Below, in pieces: positions 33,251-41,732 of a stretch of DNA of 64,000 bases. The DNA comes from Comamonas flocculans (GTDB lineage: Bacteria > Pseudomonadota > Gammaproteobacteria > Burkholderiales > Burkholderiaceae_C), in contig NZ_CP042344.1 in assembly GCF_007954405.1 (NCBI RefSeq), forward strand, positions 2,976,001-3,040,000. The letters are read 5' to 3'. The stretch's first letter is position 1. The number at the start of each line of letters is the position of its first letter. The notes below the pieces were generated by a model. That model searched no databases, had not been told where the DNA came from, and was given only the letters and a program-made list of their open reading frames with translations. A program made the position numbers and the translations under genes.

Positions 33251-33751
33251 ATGAACTGCTTTTCCAAACACCTTCAACGCGCAGCATGGCCGTGCCTGGC
33301 GGTACTGCTCACCGCCTGCGCGGCCCAGCCCATGCCTGCATCCACCGATCTCGCCAAGGAGCTCAAGGCCTTCCCGGCGGCCTTGCCCGGCCACCAGCGC
33401 CATGTGATCGAGCTGCCCGCGCTGGCCGACGAGAGCACGCGCAAGCTGGAGCTGATCGGCGGCAAGGCCATGACGCTGGACTGCAACGCGCGCGGCATGG
33501 ACGGCGGCTTCGAGGCGCAGGACGTGCCCGGCTGGGGCTATACCTACTGGGTGCTCAAGAGCCAGGGCCAGGTGCGCTCCACCATGATGATGTGCCCGCC
33601 GGGCACTGAAAAACCGGGCTTCGTGCAGGCCGAACCGCTGCTGCTGCGCTACAACAGCAAGCTGCCGGTGGTGGTCTTCGTGCCCCAGGGCATGCAGCTG
33701 CGCTGGCGCGTGTGGCAGGCGGGCGAGCTGCAGCAGGCGCCGGTGCGCTGA
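33251..33751 (+). CDS. eco: Ecotin-family serine protease inhibitor, predicted lipoprotein
   Basis: 166 residues. The mature part matches ecotin: HVIELPALADESTRKLELIGG, LDCNARG, WGYTYWVL, the reactive loop STMMMCPPG with Met at the P1 position, LRYNSKLPVVVFVPQ and the final WRVWQAGE. Both Cys of the ecotin disulfide (LDC and MMC) are present. Ecotin inhibits trypsin-like and elastase-type proteases of the gut and immune system. Unlike the periplasmic E. coli protein, the signal peptide ends in the lipobox LLTAC, so membrane anchoring is predicted. 25 bases after ispF on the same strand; it may share that transcript or have its own promoter. Confidence 0.92.
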   Translation: MNCFSKHLQRAAWPCLAVLLTACAAQPMPASTDLAKELKAFPAALPGHQRHVIELPALADESTRKLELIGGKAMTLDCNARGMDGGFEAQDVPGWGYTYWVLKSQGQVRSTMMMCPPGTEKPGFVQAEPLLLRYNSKLPVVVFVPQGMQLRWRVWQAGELQQAPVR

Positions 33752-33906
33752 ATCGGCGCGCGGCGCGGTTACGGCGGCTTGCGCGCGGTGGCGCTCATCC
33801 GCCGGATGTCAGGGGCGTGGCTGCGCCTGGGTTCGCCGGCCAGCTCGATGGCAGCCTGCCCGCTGGCACCCGGAATGGCCTGCATGGGCAATCCCGGAAA
33901 TTTCAT

Positions 33907-33963
33907 GTTTTGATAGCTTGCAGCGCTTGCTGGACAAGCTTTTCAAGCCGTTTTGTCTTCAAA
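33907..33963 (+). repeat. Dispersed ~57-bp palindromic repeat, copy after ecotin
   Basis: Reads TTTTGATAGCTTGCAGCGCT then TGCTGGACAAGC and TTTTCAAGCCGTTTTGTCTT. The GCTTG-TGGA-CAAGC type of stem-loop is clear here. Same family as the other five copies. Confidence 0.8.
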
Positions 33964-34022
33964 CCAGCTGAACTGTCGCAAGCTGTTCCGTTCAATGCCC
34001 GCAACCTCACCAAAAGGGCGAC

Positions 34023-34259
34023 ATGCTTGAGGCCGCTGAAGACACTGCCCTTGGGCGTGTGCAGGTGAGCGCCGCCCGGGGCCAGCCCCTGGCCTGGCTC
34101 GACGCCGTCCACCGCATCGCCAGCGCCGCCCTGACGCCGGCTCGCTGCGTGCTGCACATGACCGCCACGCCTGGGGCGCCCGACGAGGGCGTGCCGTGGT
34201 TCATCCGTTACGCCGCCCGCAGCGCCAAAGTCGCCGGGGCTTCGGTGGGCTTCGCCTGA
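34023..34259 (+). CDS. Small hypothetical frame, doubtful
   Basis: 78 residues, ATG at 34023, preceded by AAAAGGGCGAC (a weak site). The sequence (LGRVQVSAARGQPLAWLDAV, then CVLHMTATPGAPDEGVPWF) has no family I recognise, no signal peptide and no membrane helix. It is the only frame in this gap that has both an ATG and a plausible site. It may be real or a chance frame in GC-rich DNA. Confidence 0.25.
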   Translation: MLEAAEDTALGRVQVSAARGQPLAWLDAVHRIASAALTPARCVLHMTATPGAPDEGVPWFIRYAARSAKVAGASVGFA

Positions 34260-34503
34260 GGTGCAGCGGGAATCGAGGGGGGAAGGCTTGCCTTGTCTCC
34301 CTCGGACAAATGCCAGTGACCGCCGGTTCGCGGCGCGCCTGCCGGGAGCGGGGCCGCGGCGGATCTTCGAGAAATAATGGTCAAATTGCCTTGTAACGCC
34401 CGCCGGCAAAGCGGGAGTAGCTATTCTTCCAGTAGTTTCTGCCGGCCGCCGAACGGTGCCGCGGGCTGCCAGCGCGCGGAATGCGGCGGGGCGTGGGGGC
34501 CGT

Positions 34504-35202
34504 TCAATAGCCCTCGAACTCCTCGGTGCGGATGTGGTCCTCGTCCGCGCCGGCTTCCACGAGGAGCGCGCGCATGTCCTTGACCATGCCCATGGGGCCG
34601 GACAGATAGCAGATCGAACGCGCGATGTCGCCGCCGTGCTCGCGCAGCGTCTGCGCACTCACGTGGCCCTGGCTGGCGGTGAATACCGGCAGGTAATGAA
34701 AGCGCGGGTGCTCGCGGCTGAGCTGCTGCAGCTCGGCGTGGTAGGCCGCCTGCTCGGGGCTGCGGTTGGAGTAGATCAGCGAGATCTCATGCCCGCTGTC
34801 TTCGTGCAAGGCCTGGCAGATGATGCTGCGTACCGGCGTGATGCCTATGCCGCCGGTCAGAAACAGCGCCGGGGTGCGGGTGTTCTTGTGCAGGGTGAAG
34901 CTGCCCCACAGCGCAAGCAGCGCCACCCTGCTGCCCTCGGGCAGCCTGGCTGCCGCCTGCTTGAAGGCGCTGCTCTCGCGCATGCGCGTGGCCATGCGCA
35001 GCGTGTCCTCGAACGGCGCGCTCACGAAGGAAAAGCCGTGCTTGGCGTGGCTCTCGTCCAGCCCGCTGCCCGCGGGCAGCACCAGGTCGCCAAACTGCCC
35101 GGCGCGGTACTCGAAGCCCCCGGGTTTTTCCAGCGTGAATTCCATCGTGTGTTCGGCCACCTGCCGCCTGTGCAGCAGCTTCACCTCGTAGCGGGTCACC
35201 AT
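34504..35202 (-). CDS. Ferredoxin-NADP reductase-like FAD oxidoreductase
   Basis: 232 residues of the ferredoxin reductase superfamily. An FAD-binding barrel (EFTLEKPGGFEYRAGQFGDL, HGFSFVSAPFEDTLRMATRM) is followed by an NAD(P)-binding half (LFLTGGIGITPVRSII, ISLIYSNRSPEQAAYHAEL, CYLSGPMGMVKDMRALL). There is no [2Fe-2S] or globin domain, so electrons go to a separate partner that is not identified. Eighteen bases downstream of the ADP-ribosylglycohydrolase gene on the same strand, so probably co-transcribed. Full length for a stand-alone reductase. Confidence 0.88.
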   Translation of the reverse strand: MVTRYEVKLLHRRQVAEHTMEFTLEKPGGFEYRAGQFGDLVLPAGSGLDESHAKHGFSFVSAPFEDTLRMATRMRESSAFKQAAARLPEGSRVALLALWGSFTLHKNTRTPALFLTGGIGITPVRSIICQALHEDSGHEISLIYSNRSPEQAAYHAELQQLSREHPRFHYLPVFTASQGHVSAQTLREHGGDIARSICYLSGPMGMVKDMRALLVEAGADEDHIRTEEFEGY

Positions 35203-35220
35203 GTCTTGCTCCCTGTCGTC

Positions 35221-36303
35221 TCAGGCCGCTTCGGACTGCGCCGCGATGCGCCGCGCCAGCTGCAGGCGCTCTTCGTGGCGGTCCAGCCCGCTGATGAAGC
35301 GCTCGGGTATCCCCTGCACGCCCACCATGGCGCCGACCAGCGCGCCGGTCAGCATCGCGCGGGCCTGGTTCTGCCCGCCGCCGTTGACCGCATGCAGCAC
35401 CGCGCTTTCAAAATCGTCGGCAAAGCGCGCGGCCAGGTGGTAGACCGCCGGGAACTGGTGGTAGACCGCGCAGGGCATGCCATAGACCTGCGAGACCTTC
35501 CAGGCCGGCTCGATGCGCACGCCCGCATCCAGCGCCGCGCCGGCGATGTAGCCCATGCCTATGAGGGCGTCCGGCGAGGGGAACTGCCCCGCCTGGCGCG
35601 GGCGCTCCGGGCCGTCCGGCACGCCATCCCCGTCCGGGCGGGTGACGCTGTGAAACGGCAGCTTGCCATCGCGCACCAGCGCCATCAGCCGCTCGCTGAT
35701 CTGGCTGTCGAAGCGAGCGCCCTGCACCAGCTGCCCCAGCGCGAGCGCATAGGCGGTGGTCATGGCAGCGACGCTTGCGTCCTGCTGCGTGAGTGCGGTG
35801 TTGCTGCTTGCGTCGCGCGCCAGGGCCAGCGGGTCGCGGGCGTTGCGCACCGCGATGGCCAGCACGCGCTCGGCCGCTTCCGTGGTGTCCGCCCAACCGG
35901 CCACCTGGCCCCAGGGTTTGCCCAGGCCTACGCGCAGGCGCCAGGTTTCGCGCATGGACTGGCTGGTGTAGCCGCCCGGCCCGTGGTTGGGGGTGCCGTC
36001 GATCAGCGGGAAGAAATCGCGGTCCAGGCGCTGGCAGAAATCGGCCTCGTCGTAGCGGCCGCAGTCGGCCAGCGAGCGCATGGTCAGCTCCAGCAGCAGC
36101 CCGGCTTGCGAGGACTCGCCCGCCTTGAGCCCGTGGTGGTAGTGCCCGGGCTTGGGCGCGGCGTAGTCGCTGATCCAGGGTCCGAAGGCCGCGCGCAGCG
36201 CATCCAGGTCGTAATACCAATGCGGCCCCACCGCCAGCGCTTCGCCGACGAGCGCGCCCATCAATGCGCCCGCGGCGCGCTCCTGCCATTGTGTCCGTGC
36301 CAT
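35221..36303 (-). CDS. ADP-ribosylglycohydrolase family protein
   Basis: 360 residues of the DraG/ARH fold. The N-terminal GALMGALVGEALAVGPHWYY is the family opening; inner helices carry TALTQQDASVAAMTTAYALA, PDALIGMGYIAGAALDAG and the C-terminal AVNGGGQNQARAMLTGALVGAMVG block, where Asp residues that bind Mg pairs usually sit. The canonical (G)GDxDTxA motif is altered to NGGGQNQARA here, so catalytic competence is uncertain. Such enzymes remove ADP-ribose from Arg or Ser. The pairing with the adjacent reductase gene is not explained by a known pathway. Confidence 0.78.
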   Translation of the reverse strand: MARTQWQERAAGALMGALVGEALAVGPHWYYDLDALRAAFGPWISDYAAPKPGHYHHGLKAGESSQAGLLLELTMRSLADCGRYDEADFCQRLDRDFFPLIDGTPNHGPGGYTSQSMRETWRLRVGLGKPWGQVAGWADTTEAAERVLAIAVRNARDPLALARDASSNTALTQQDASVAAMTTAYALALGQLVQGARFDSQISERLMALVRDGKLPFHSVTRPDGDGVPDGPERPRQAGQFPSPDALIGMGYIAGAALDAGVRIEPAWKVSQVYGMPCAVYHQFPAVYHLAARFADDFESAVLHAVNGGGQNQARAMLTGALVGAMVGVQGIPERFISGLDRHEERLQLARRIAAQSEAA

Positions 36304-36380
36304 GCCTGTACTCCTTTGTCAGGCAAGGGTACTGCCCGCGCGCGCTGTCTGCAGGCGGGTGGCGCGATGGCAGCGTTGCC

Positions 36381-37415
36381 TCAGGGGTAGACCACGACGC
36401 GGTCGCCCACCCTGACCTGTTCGTAGAGCCACTTGGCCGCCTGGTAGTCGCGCATCTGGGTGCAGCCGTGCGAGCCGCTGGCGTAGCCGTTGTCGGCGAA
36501 ATCGTCGGAAAAATGGATGGCCACGTTGCCGTCGTAGAAGATGGCGTAGGGCATGGGCGTGCGCTCGCCGAAGATCGACGAGACCGTGTCGCGGTTCATG
36601 TACCAGATGCGAAATTCACCTTCGGGGCTGTCCCAGCCGGGGCGGGAAAAGCGCGCCTCGCGGGTGAACCTGATCTGTCCGTCGACCACGTAGGAGAGCT
36701 TCTTCTGCCCCTTGGATATGCACACCACCTTGCCGCTGGTGCAGCGCGGATCGAGCTGCTGGTCCGCATTGCCCTGGGGCGGGGCATCAAAAAGCTGCTT
36801 GTAGCCGGGGTTGCGCGTGAGCGGCAGCAGCCGCGCCCAGGTGCGCTCGTCCATGACCTCGGCAGCGGGCAGGCCCACCTTCATCCTGAACGCGGCGATG
36901 GCGTCGAGCGTGGCGCGGTCGAGCTCGCCGCTGATCGGTCCGCGGTAGCTGCCTGCCTGTTTCAGGCGCGACTGCAGCTCCATGACGAAGGCCGCATGGC
37001 GCGGGCCGGTGAACCAGGGGCCGACGTCGGTGTTGCTGAGCTCGGCCGCCGTCGGCTCGTGCGACTTCTGGCGCAGCAGCTCCCAGGTGGCCTGGTTGAC
37101 GACGCCGGTGGGGCGCAGGCCGTGCTCGCGCTGGAAATTCTCCACCGCGGCGCGCGTCCTGCCGTCGAACTTGTCGTGGGCGTCGTAGGTGGCAAGGTAC
37201 CTGGCGTGGCGCAGGCGGATTTGCAGTTCGCGCACTTCGGGGCCTGTCGCCTTGAGGCGCAGCTCGCGCGCCAGCGGCGCGGCAGCGCTGTGGGGGCGCA
37301 GCATCGCCGCCGAAGGCGGCTGCGTGCCGGCCCGCGCGCCGCCCGCCGTGCCGGCGGCGCAAACAAGCAGCGCCAGAGCACTCGCCAGGCCAGGGCAAAA
37401 CGGAAGGCGCCGCAT
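36381..37415 (-). CDS. L,D-transpeptidase (YkuD) with peptidoglycan-binding domain
   Basis: 344 residues with a signal peptide (SALALLVCAAGTAGG). There are two peptidoglycan-binding-like repeats (VRELQIRLRHARYL...FDGRTRAAVENFQREHGL and FVMELQSRLKQAG...ATLDAIAAFRMKVGL) and a C-terminal YkuD domain with the catalytic signature HFSDDFADNGYASGSHGCTQM (His, then SHGC nucleophile). It would form 3-3 crosslinks in peptidoglycan or attach proteins in the periplasm. It is 34 bases from ovoA, which lies upstream on the same strand. Confidence 0.9.
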   Translation of the reverse strand: MRRLPFCPGLASALALLVCAAGTAGGARAGTQPPSAAMLRPHSAAAPLARELRLKATGPEVRELQIRLRHARYLATYDAHDKFDGRTRAAVENFQREHGLRPTGVVNQATWELLRQKSHEPTAAELSNTDVGPWFTGPRHAAFVMELQSRLKQAGSYRGPISGELDRATLDAIAAFRMKVGLPAAEVMDERTWARLLPLTRNPGYKQLFDAPPQGNADQQLDPRCTSGKVVCISKGQKKLSYVVDGQIRFTREARFSRPGWDSPEGEFRIWYMNRDTVSSIFGERTPMPYAIFYDGNVAIHFSDDFADNGYASGSHGCTQMRDYQAAKWLYEQVRVGDRVVVYP

Positions 37416-37449
37416 GGACAGGGAAAGGCGTGCAGTGCTTTGCCGCGCC

Positions 37450-39594
37450 TCAGCGCACGCGCTTCCAGAGCGTCACTTCGGACAGCGAATGCTGGAATTT
37501 GTGCCGCGTTTCGCGTATCACGAAGGGCACCTCGCGTGGCGCGCCGGCCATTTCGAAATGGGCGCCCAGCAGTGCCTTGAGCGCATCGAGCGTGCGCCAG
37601 CTCTCGCCGTCCTTCTTGAAGCCGCCCAGCCATTTGTCGCGCGGCGTGTGCTCGGCAAGCCAGGTGTAGGGCGAAGCCAGCACGAGCAGGCCACCGGCGT
37701 TCAGACGCTCGTGCACCATGTGCAGGAAGCGCGCCGGGTCGTACAGCCGGTCGATCAGGTTGGCCGCGAGGATCAGGTCGTAGCCGGTGAACCGGGGCTG
37801 GAGGTTGCAGGCGTCGCCCTGCCAGAACTGCACGCGCGCGGCGGTGTCCGCCAGGCCCAGGTCGGCAAGCTTCGCTGCCTTGTACTCCACCAGCTCGCCC
37901 TCGTCGGTGACGGTGTAGCGCACCGTGTCGCCGCGCGCCAGCGCCACGCCCTGGTCGATGAAGCGTGCGGAAAAGTCTACGCCCACCACCTGCTCGAAGT
38001 GGCGCGCCAGCTCGAACACGCTGCGCCCCACGGCGCAGCCCAGGTCCATGGCGCTGCGCCGCGGGCCTTCGCCCATGGCCGCTATCGCAAGCCGTGCCAG
38101 CGCCTTGGGAAAGTTGGCCGTGTCCCAGTATTCGGCGCCGTAATGGAACTCCATGTACTGGGTGACGAGCTCGTCGGTCTCGTAGTGCGAAGCCTCCGAG
38201 ACGATGGGCGCATCGCTCACCACGTAGCGCAGGCCCGCGTGCTGGAAGAAGTGGCGCCGGAAGGCGTAGCGCGAATCGGGCTCGGCCTCGTTGCCGGTCG
38301 ACACCCAGGAGCCGCCCTTGATGAGGTTGTGGCGCTCGTCGAAGGTGGGCGTGGTGAAGTCGTCGTAGATCGGGTGGGTCTTGAAACCCTCGAAGGGGTA
38401 GGTGGGCGTTTCCGTCCACTGCCAGACATTGCCGACCACGTCGCAGAAAGCGCCCTGTTCGAAGCGATCGACCGGGCAGGGCGAGGCCCAGTGCTCCAGA
38501 TAGAGATTGGCGTTGGCCGGCAGCTCCTCGTTGAGCTGCCAGTCGCTGGTGGCGAGGATGCGCTGCCATTCGTCTTCCGTCGGCAGGCGCACGGTGAGCC
38601 CGCTTTCCTGGGACTTCCAGCGGCAGAAGGCGCGCGCCTCCAGGCAGTTGACCTCGGCCGGCCAGTTCCAGGGCATGGGCACTTCCTGCGTCATCAGGCG
38701 CAGGTGCCACTGCGCGCCCTTGCGTACCCAGAAGCTGGGGTGCTCGGCCTGGGCGAAGTCGCGCCAGCGCAGGCCTTCCTCGTCCCAGAAGGCGTCGTTG
38801 CCATAGCCGCCGGCCTTGACGAAATCGAGGAACTCTCCATTGCTCACCAGCAGGCGGGCGGCCTCGAAGGCGGGGATGTCGGCTTCGTGGTGGCCGTATT
38901 CGTTGTCCCAGCCGTAGCGCGGGCTGTCAAAGGGCTTGCCCAGGCGCACATGGCCTGCAGGCACTTCGACCAGCGAATTCTGCGGTGCCGGGCTGCTGTC
39001 GGGGCAGGCCGGCCATTCGGGTCGCGAGCGCACCCACTCAAGGCGCTGCTGGCGGATCAGCACCGAAGAGGTCTCGATGTGAATGCGCTCGTGCTCCACG
39101 CCCATGACGATGGCCCACCAGGGGTTTTCCCAGTCCATCGGCAGGGCTAGCGGCGCGTGGTCGATCAGCTCGAGCACCAGAGAGCGCACCCGGTCGCGGT
39201 AGTGCTGCACCCGCTCAACGGCTGGCCAGTCGTAGTGCGCGTCGTCCAGATCGTCCCAGCTCATCTCGTCCACGCCGACGGCGAAGATCGACTCCAGGTG
39301 CGGGTCCAGGCGCTCGCCGATCATGCGCGTGAGCATGAGCTTGTTGACGAAGAAGGTCGCGACGTGCCCGTAGTAGAAGATCAGCGGGTGGCGCAGCGTG
39401 ATCGGGCGCTGGTACCAGGCCTCGTCGCAGTCCAGGGTGCGAAACAGCGACTCGGTGCAGTCGAAGGTTTCGCTGAAATAGCTGCGCAGCGCCCGGCGAA
39501 ACGCCTGCGGGTCGCCCGCGTCCAGCGCCAGCCGCCGTGGCAGGGAAACAGGGCGGGGCGGTGTTTGGAGCACGGCGGTGTCGGTGCGGTTCAT
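37450..39594 (-). CDS. ovoA: OvoA, 5-histidylcysteine sulfoxide synthase/methyltransferase
   Basis: 714 residues, the usual OvoA length, with three domains in order: a DinB-like domain containing the iron triad H168-x3-H172-x-E174 (GVEHERIHIET), a formylglycine-generating-enzyme-like domain (VEVPAGHVRLGKPFDSPRYGWDNE region, NVWQWTETP, NLIKGGSW) and a C-terminal SAM methyltransferase (AMDLGCAVGRSVFELA, GVDFSARFIDQG). OvoA joins cysteine to histidine C5 with oxygen, and the methyltransferase domain methylates the imidazole of ovothiol. The extra C-terminal methyltransferase separates it from EgtB of ergothioneine synthesis. The lyase OvoB is not in the window. Ovothiol is an antioxidant thiol; bfr and ahpCF nearby fit an oxidative-stress theme. 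Confidence 0.93.
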   Translation of the reverse strand: MNRTDTAVLQTPPRPVSLPRRLALDAGDPQAFRRALRSYFSETFDCTESLFRTLDCDEAWYQRPITLRHPLIFYYGHVATFFVNKLMLTRMIGERLDPHLESIFAVGVDEMSWDDLDDAHYDWPAVERVQHYRDRVRSLVLELIDHAPLALPMDWENPWWAIVMGVEHERIHIETSSVLIRQQRLEWVRSRPEWPACPDSSPAPQNSLVEVPAGHVRLGKPFDSPRYGWDNEYGHHEADIPAFEAARLLVSNGEFLDFVKAGGYGNDAFWDEEGLRWRDFAQAEHPSFWVRKGAQWHLRLMTQEVPMPWNWPAEVNCLEARAFCRWKSQESGLTVRLPTEDEWQRILATSDWQLNEELPANANLYLEHWASPCPVDRFEQGAFCDVVGNVWQWTETPTYPFEGFKTHPIYDDFTTPTFDERHNLIKGGSWVSTGNEAEPDSRYAFRRHFFQHAGLRYVVSDAPIVSEASHYETDELVTQYMEFHYGAEYWDTANFPKALARLAIAAMGEGPRRSAMDLGCAVGRSVFELARHFEQVVGVDFSARFIDQGVALARGDTVRYTVTDEGELVEYKAAKLADLGLADTAARVQFWQGDACNLQPRFTGYDLILAANLIDRLYDPARFLHMVHERLNAGGLLVLASPYTWLAEHTPRDKWLGGFKKDGESWRTLDALKALLGAHFEMAGAPREVPFVIRETRHKFQHSLSEVTLWKRVR

Positions 39595-39687
39595 GGCGGT
39601 GCGCTGGGTGGGTTCGAACGGGCAAAAAGCGTAACACCAAGCAATTTCCGCAGTGCCAGTCGGCTCTTTGCCGCCTCCGGCCCGCGC

Positions 39688-40233
39688 TCAGCGCTTCTTG
39701 ATGCCGAAGGCGCCCAGCATCTGCTCGGTCTGCTTGTTCATCTGCTCCTGCATGTGCTGGAACACGTTGTGTGACTGCTCGATGTAGCTGCCCATGAGGT
39801 TTTGCATCATCGGGGACTGCAGGTTCATGAACTGGCTCCACATCTCCGGCGTGATGGTCTTGGCCTGCTCGGCCAGACGGGCCTGTACCTCGGTGAACAT
39901 CTGCACGTTCTTTTCCAGATAGGCACCCATGAAGCCCTGCATGGCGTGGCCGTAGAAGCGGATGATGTTGGCCAGCACGGCTTCGGTGAACATCGGCGTG
40001 CCGCCCGCTTCCTCTTCGAGGATGATCTGCAGCAGGATGGAGCGCGTGAGGTCTTCGCCCGACTTGGCATCGCGCACCTGCACCTGCACGCCGTCGATCA
40101 CGAGCTGGCGCACCTCGGCCAGCGTGATGTAGGTAGAGGTGGAGGTGTCGTAGAGGCGCCGGTTGGGGTACTTCTTGATGGTGCGCGGCTCGCCGGCTGG
40201 CGGCGTCTGCTGCTCGGTGGTCTTGTCTGGCAC
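39688..40233 (-). CDS. phaR: PhaR, polyhydroxyalkanoate synthesis repressor
   Basis: 181 residues. The N-terminal TIKKYPNRRLYDTSTSTYITL is the PHA accumulation regulator DNA-binding domain, followed by PHB_acc repeats (ILLQIILEEEAGGTPMFTEAVL, IIRFYGHAMQGFMGAYLEKN) and a Gln/Met-rich C-terminus (QHMQEQMNKQTEQMLGAF). PhaR binds PHA granules and represses phasin and its own gene. No pha synthesis genes are adjacent. It implies the organism stores PHB. Confidence 0.95.
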   Translation of the reverse strand: MPDKTTEQQTPPAGEPRTIKKYPNRRLYDTSTSTYITLAEVRQLVIDGVQVQVRDAKSGEDLTRSILLQIILEEEAGGTPMFTEAVLANIIRFYGHAMQGFMGAYLEKNVQMFTEVQARLAEQAKTITPEMWSQFMNLQSPMMQNLMGSYIEQSHNVFQHMQEQMNKQTEQMLGAFGIKKR

Positions 40234-40374
40234 TGGCGTCTCCTTCGTGCGGGTGCGTTGCGGAGCGGCGCGGGCCGCCGGTATTTGTGCGCTGCAACAC
40301 CAACCGATTCTAGAGCGTCGCGCCGCCGGCGCTGCACCGGCATCGGCACAGGCAGCGACGCAGGCGCGCCGGCC

Positions 40375-40851
40375 TCAATCCACGCTGCCCATCTGCGACT
40401 GCAGGTAGTTCTGCACGCCCACCCTGGCCAGCACCTCGATCTGGGTTTCCAGAAAGTCGATGTGCTCTTCGGTGTCGCGCAGGATGTCGCCGAGCAGATC
40501 GCGCGAGGCGTAGTCGCGCACGCTCTCGCAATGGGCCATGCCCTGCTTGACCGTGTCCTGCGCGGCGCGCTCCAGGCGCAGGTCGCACTGCAGGATCTCG
40601 GGCACGTCTTCACCGATCTGCAGCTTGCCCAGGTCCTGCAGATTGGGCAGGCCGTCGAGCATCAGGATGCGGTCCATCAGCCGGTCGGCGTGCTTCATCT
40701 CGCCTATCGACTCTTCACGTTCCTTCTTGGCCAGGCGATCGAACCCCCAGTGCTTGAGCAGGCGGTAGTGCATGAAGTACTGGTTGGTGGCAGTGAGTTC
40801 GTTCTTGAGCTGCGCCTGCAGCCAGTGGATGACTTGAGGGTCCCCTTGCAT
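40375..40851 (-). CDS. bfr: Bacterioferritin
   Basis: 158 residues, exact bacterioferritin size. Starts MQGDPQVIHWLQAQLKNEL; the di-iron ligands fall in NELTATNQYF, REESIGEMKHADRLMDRI (where the Met of GEMKHAD region binds inter-subunit haem) and RDTEEHIDFLETQIE. It stores iron as ferric oxide in 24-mers and uses peroxide or oxygen. The ATG at 40849-40851 is chosen over an upstream in-frame start because it gives the family N-terminus and has AAGGAGCC upstream. Divergent from ahpC, with a shared 209-base region. Confidence 0.95.
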   Translation of the reverse strand: MQGDPQVIHWLQAQLKNELTATNQYFMHYRLLKHWGFDRLAKKEREESIGEMKHADRLMDRILMLDGLPNLQDLGKLQIGEDVPEILQCDLRLERAAQDTVKQGMAHCESVRDYASRDLLGDILRDTEEHIDFLETQIEVLARVGVQNYLQSQMGSVD

Positions 40852-40968
40852 GATGGCTCCTTGGTTTCGGTCCGGTGGGCACACGCGATTGTGGGTGTGC
40901 GGTGATGTGATGACAAGCGCGCCGACCAAGGTGAAATGGCGGCTGGCGCGCCGCGAAAATTGAACAAA

Positions 40969-41023
40969 CCAATCATGAGAATTGGCTATATCAAATTGAC
41001 AAATCGAGCTTCGGCCTTATTCT
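40969..41023 (+). promoter_or_regulatory. ahpC promoter with possible OxyR site
   Basis: TTGACA (40996-41001), 16 bases, TATTCT (41018-41023): a good sigma70 promoter ending 38 bases before ahpC. Just upstream, overlapping the -35 side, is an AT-rich stretch with CCAAT (40969-40973)/ATTGG (40981-40985) and CTATATCAAATTG, placed where OxyR binds on ahpC promoters of relatives. The match to the OxyR consensus is only partial. Confidence 0.5.
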
Positions 41024-41060
41024 AGGGTTTGTACTTAGCCCATTTCACAAGGAGTAATGC

Positions 41061-41636
41061 ATGTCTCTCATCAACACCCAGGTTCAGCCCTTCAAGGTCA
41101 ACGCCTACGTCAACCGTGGCGGCAAGGGCGAGTTCATCGAAGTGACCGATGAAACGCTCAAGGGCAAATGGTCGGTGCTGATCTTCATGCCGGCAGCCTT
41201 CACCTTCAACTGCCCGACCGAGATCGAGGATGCGGCCGAGCACTACGCCGAATTCCAGAAGGCCGGCGCCGAAGTCTATGCGGTGACCACCGACACGCAC
41301 TTCTCGCACAAGGTCTGGCACGAGACGTCGGACGCCGTGGGCAAGGCCAAGTTCCCGCTGGTGGGCGACCCCACGCACCAGCTGACCAACGCCTTTGGCG
41401 TGCACATCCCCGAAGAAGGCCTGGCGCTGCGCGGCACCTTCGTGATCAACCCCGATGGCGTGATCAAGACCATGGAAGTGCATTCCAACGAAATCGCGCG
41501 CGACGTGACCGAGACGCTGCGCAAGCTCAAGGCCGCCCAGTTCACCGCCGCCCACCCCGACCAGGTGTGCCCGGCCAAGTGGAAGGAAGGCGAGAAGACG
41601 CTGACGCCCTCGCTGGATCTGGTCGGCAAGATCTGA
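41061..41636 (+). CDS. ahpC: AhpC, alkyl hydroperoxide reductase peroxiredoxin
   Basis: 191-residue typical 2-Cys peroxiredoxin. Peroxidatic Cys in FMPAAFTFNCPTEIEDAAE, resolving Cys in HPDQVCPAKWKEG, with the GGLG-like loop and C-terminal extension of the AhpC subfamily (VWHETSDAVGKAKFPLVGDP). It reduces H2O2 and organic peroxides and is recycled by AhpF encoded 96 bases downstream. An AAGGAG site precedes the ATG. A strong terminator hairpin lies between the two genes, which should make ahpC more abundant than ahpF. Confidence 0.97.
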   Translation: MSLINTQVQPFKVNAYVNRGGKGEFIEVTDETLKGKWSVLIFMPAAFTFNCPTEIEDAAEHYAEFQKAGAEVYAVTTDTHFSHKVWHETSDAVGKAKFPLVGDPTHQLTNAFGVHIPEEGLALRGTFVINPDGVIKTMEVHSNEIARDVTETLRKLKAAQFTAAHPDQVCPAKWKEGEKTLTPSLDLVGKI

Positions 41637-41652
41637 TCGACACCCGCCGCCT

Positions 41653-41698
41653 GCCGGACGGATGCAGGGCGCGCGTGCGCCTTGCCGTCCGGCTTTTT
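41653..41698 (+). terminator. Terminator/attenuator between ahpC and ahpF
   Basis: Perfect stem GCCGGACGG (41653-41661) / CCGTCCGGC (41685-41693) followed by TTTTT (41694-41698). The loop contains a further small GGCGCGCGTGCGCC-type hairpin. Partial termination here would explain differential expression of the two subunits. Confidence 0.85.
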
Positions 41699-41732
41699 CA
41701 TGCCCAGAACCACCCCGTGAAGGAGAAGAAAC

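Larger units (their letters stand above)
33752..34503. other. Long intergenic region between ecotin and the reductase gene
   Basis: 752 bases holding one dispersed repeat (33907-33963) and one doubtful small frame (34023-34259). The remaining DNA, including 34260-34503, shows no recognisable protein on either strand; several overlapping frames are typical GC-bias artefacts. It ends at the stop codons of the minus-strand reductase gene, so it should hold transcript ends from both sides. Confidence 0.5.

Noticed and set aside
37450..39594. EgtB of ergothioneine synthesis
   Set aside because: Length of 714 residues and the C-terminal methyltransferase domain fit OvoA; no EgtD is adjacent.
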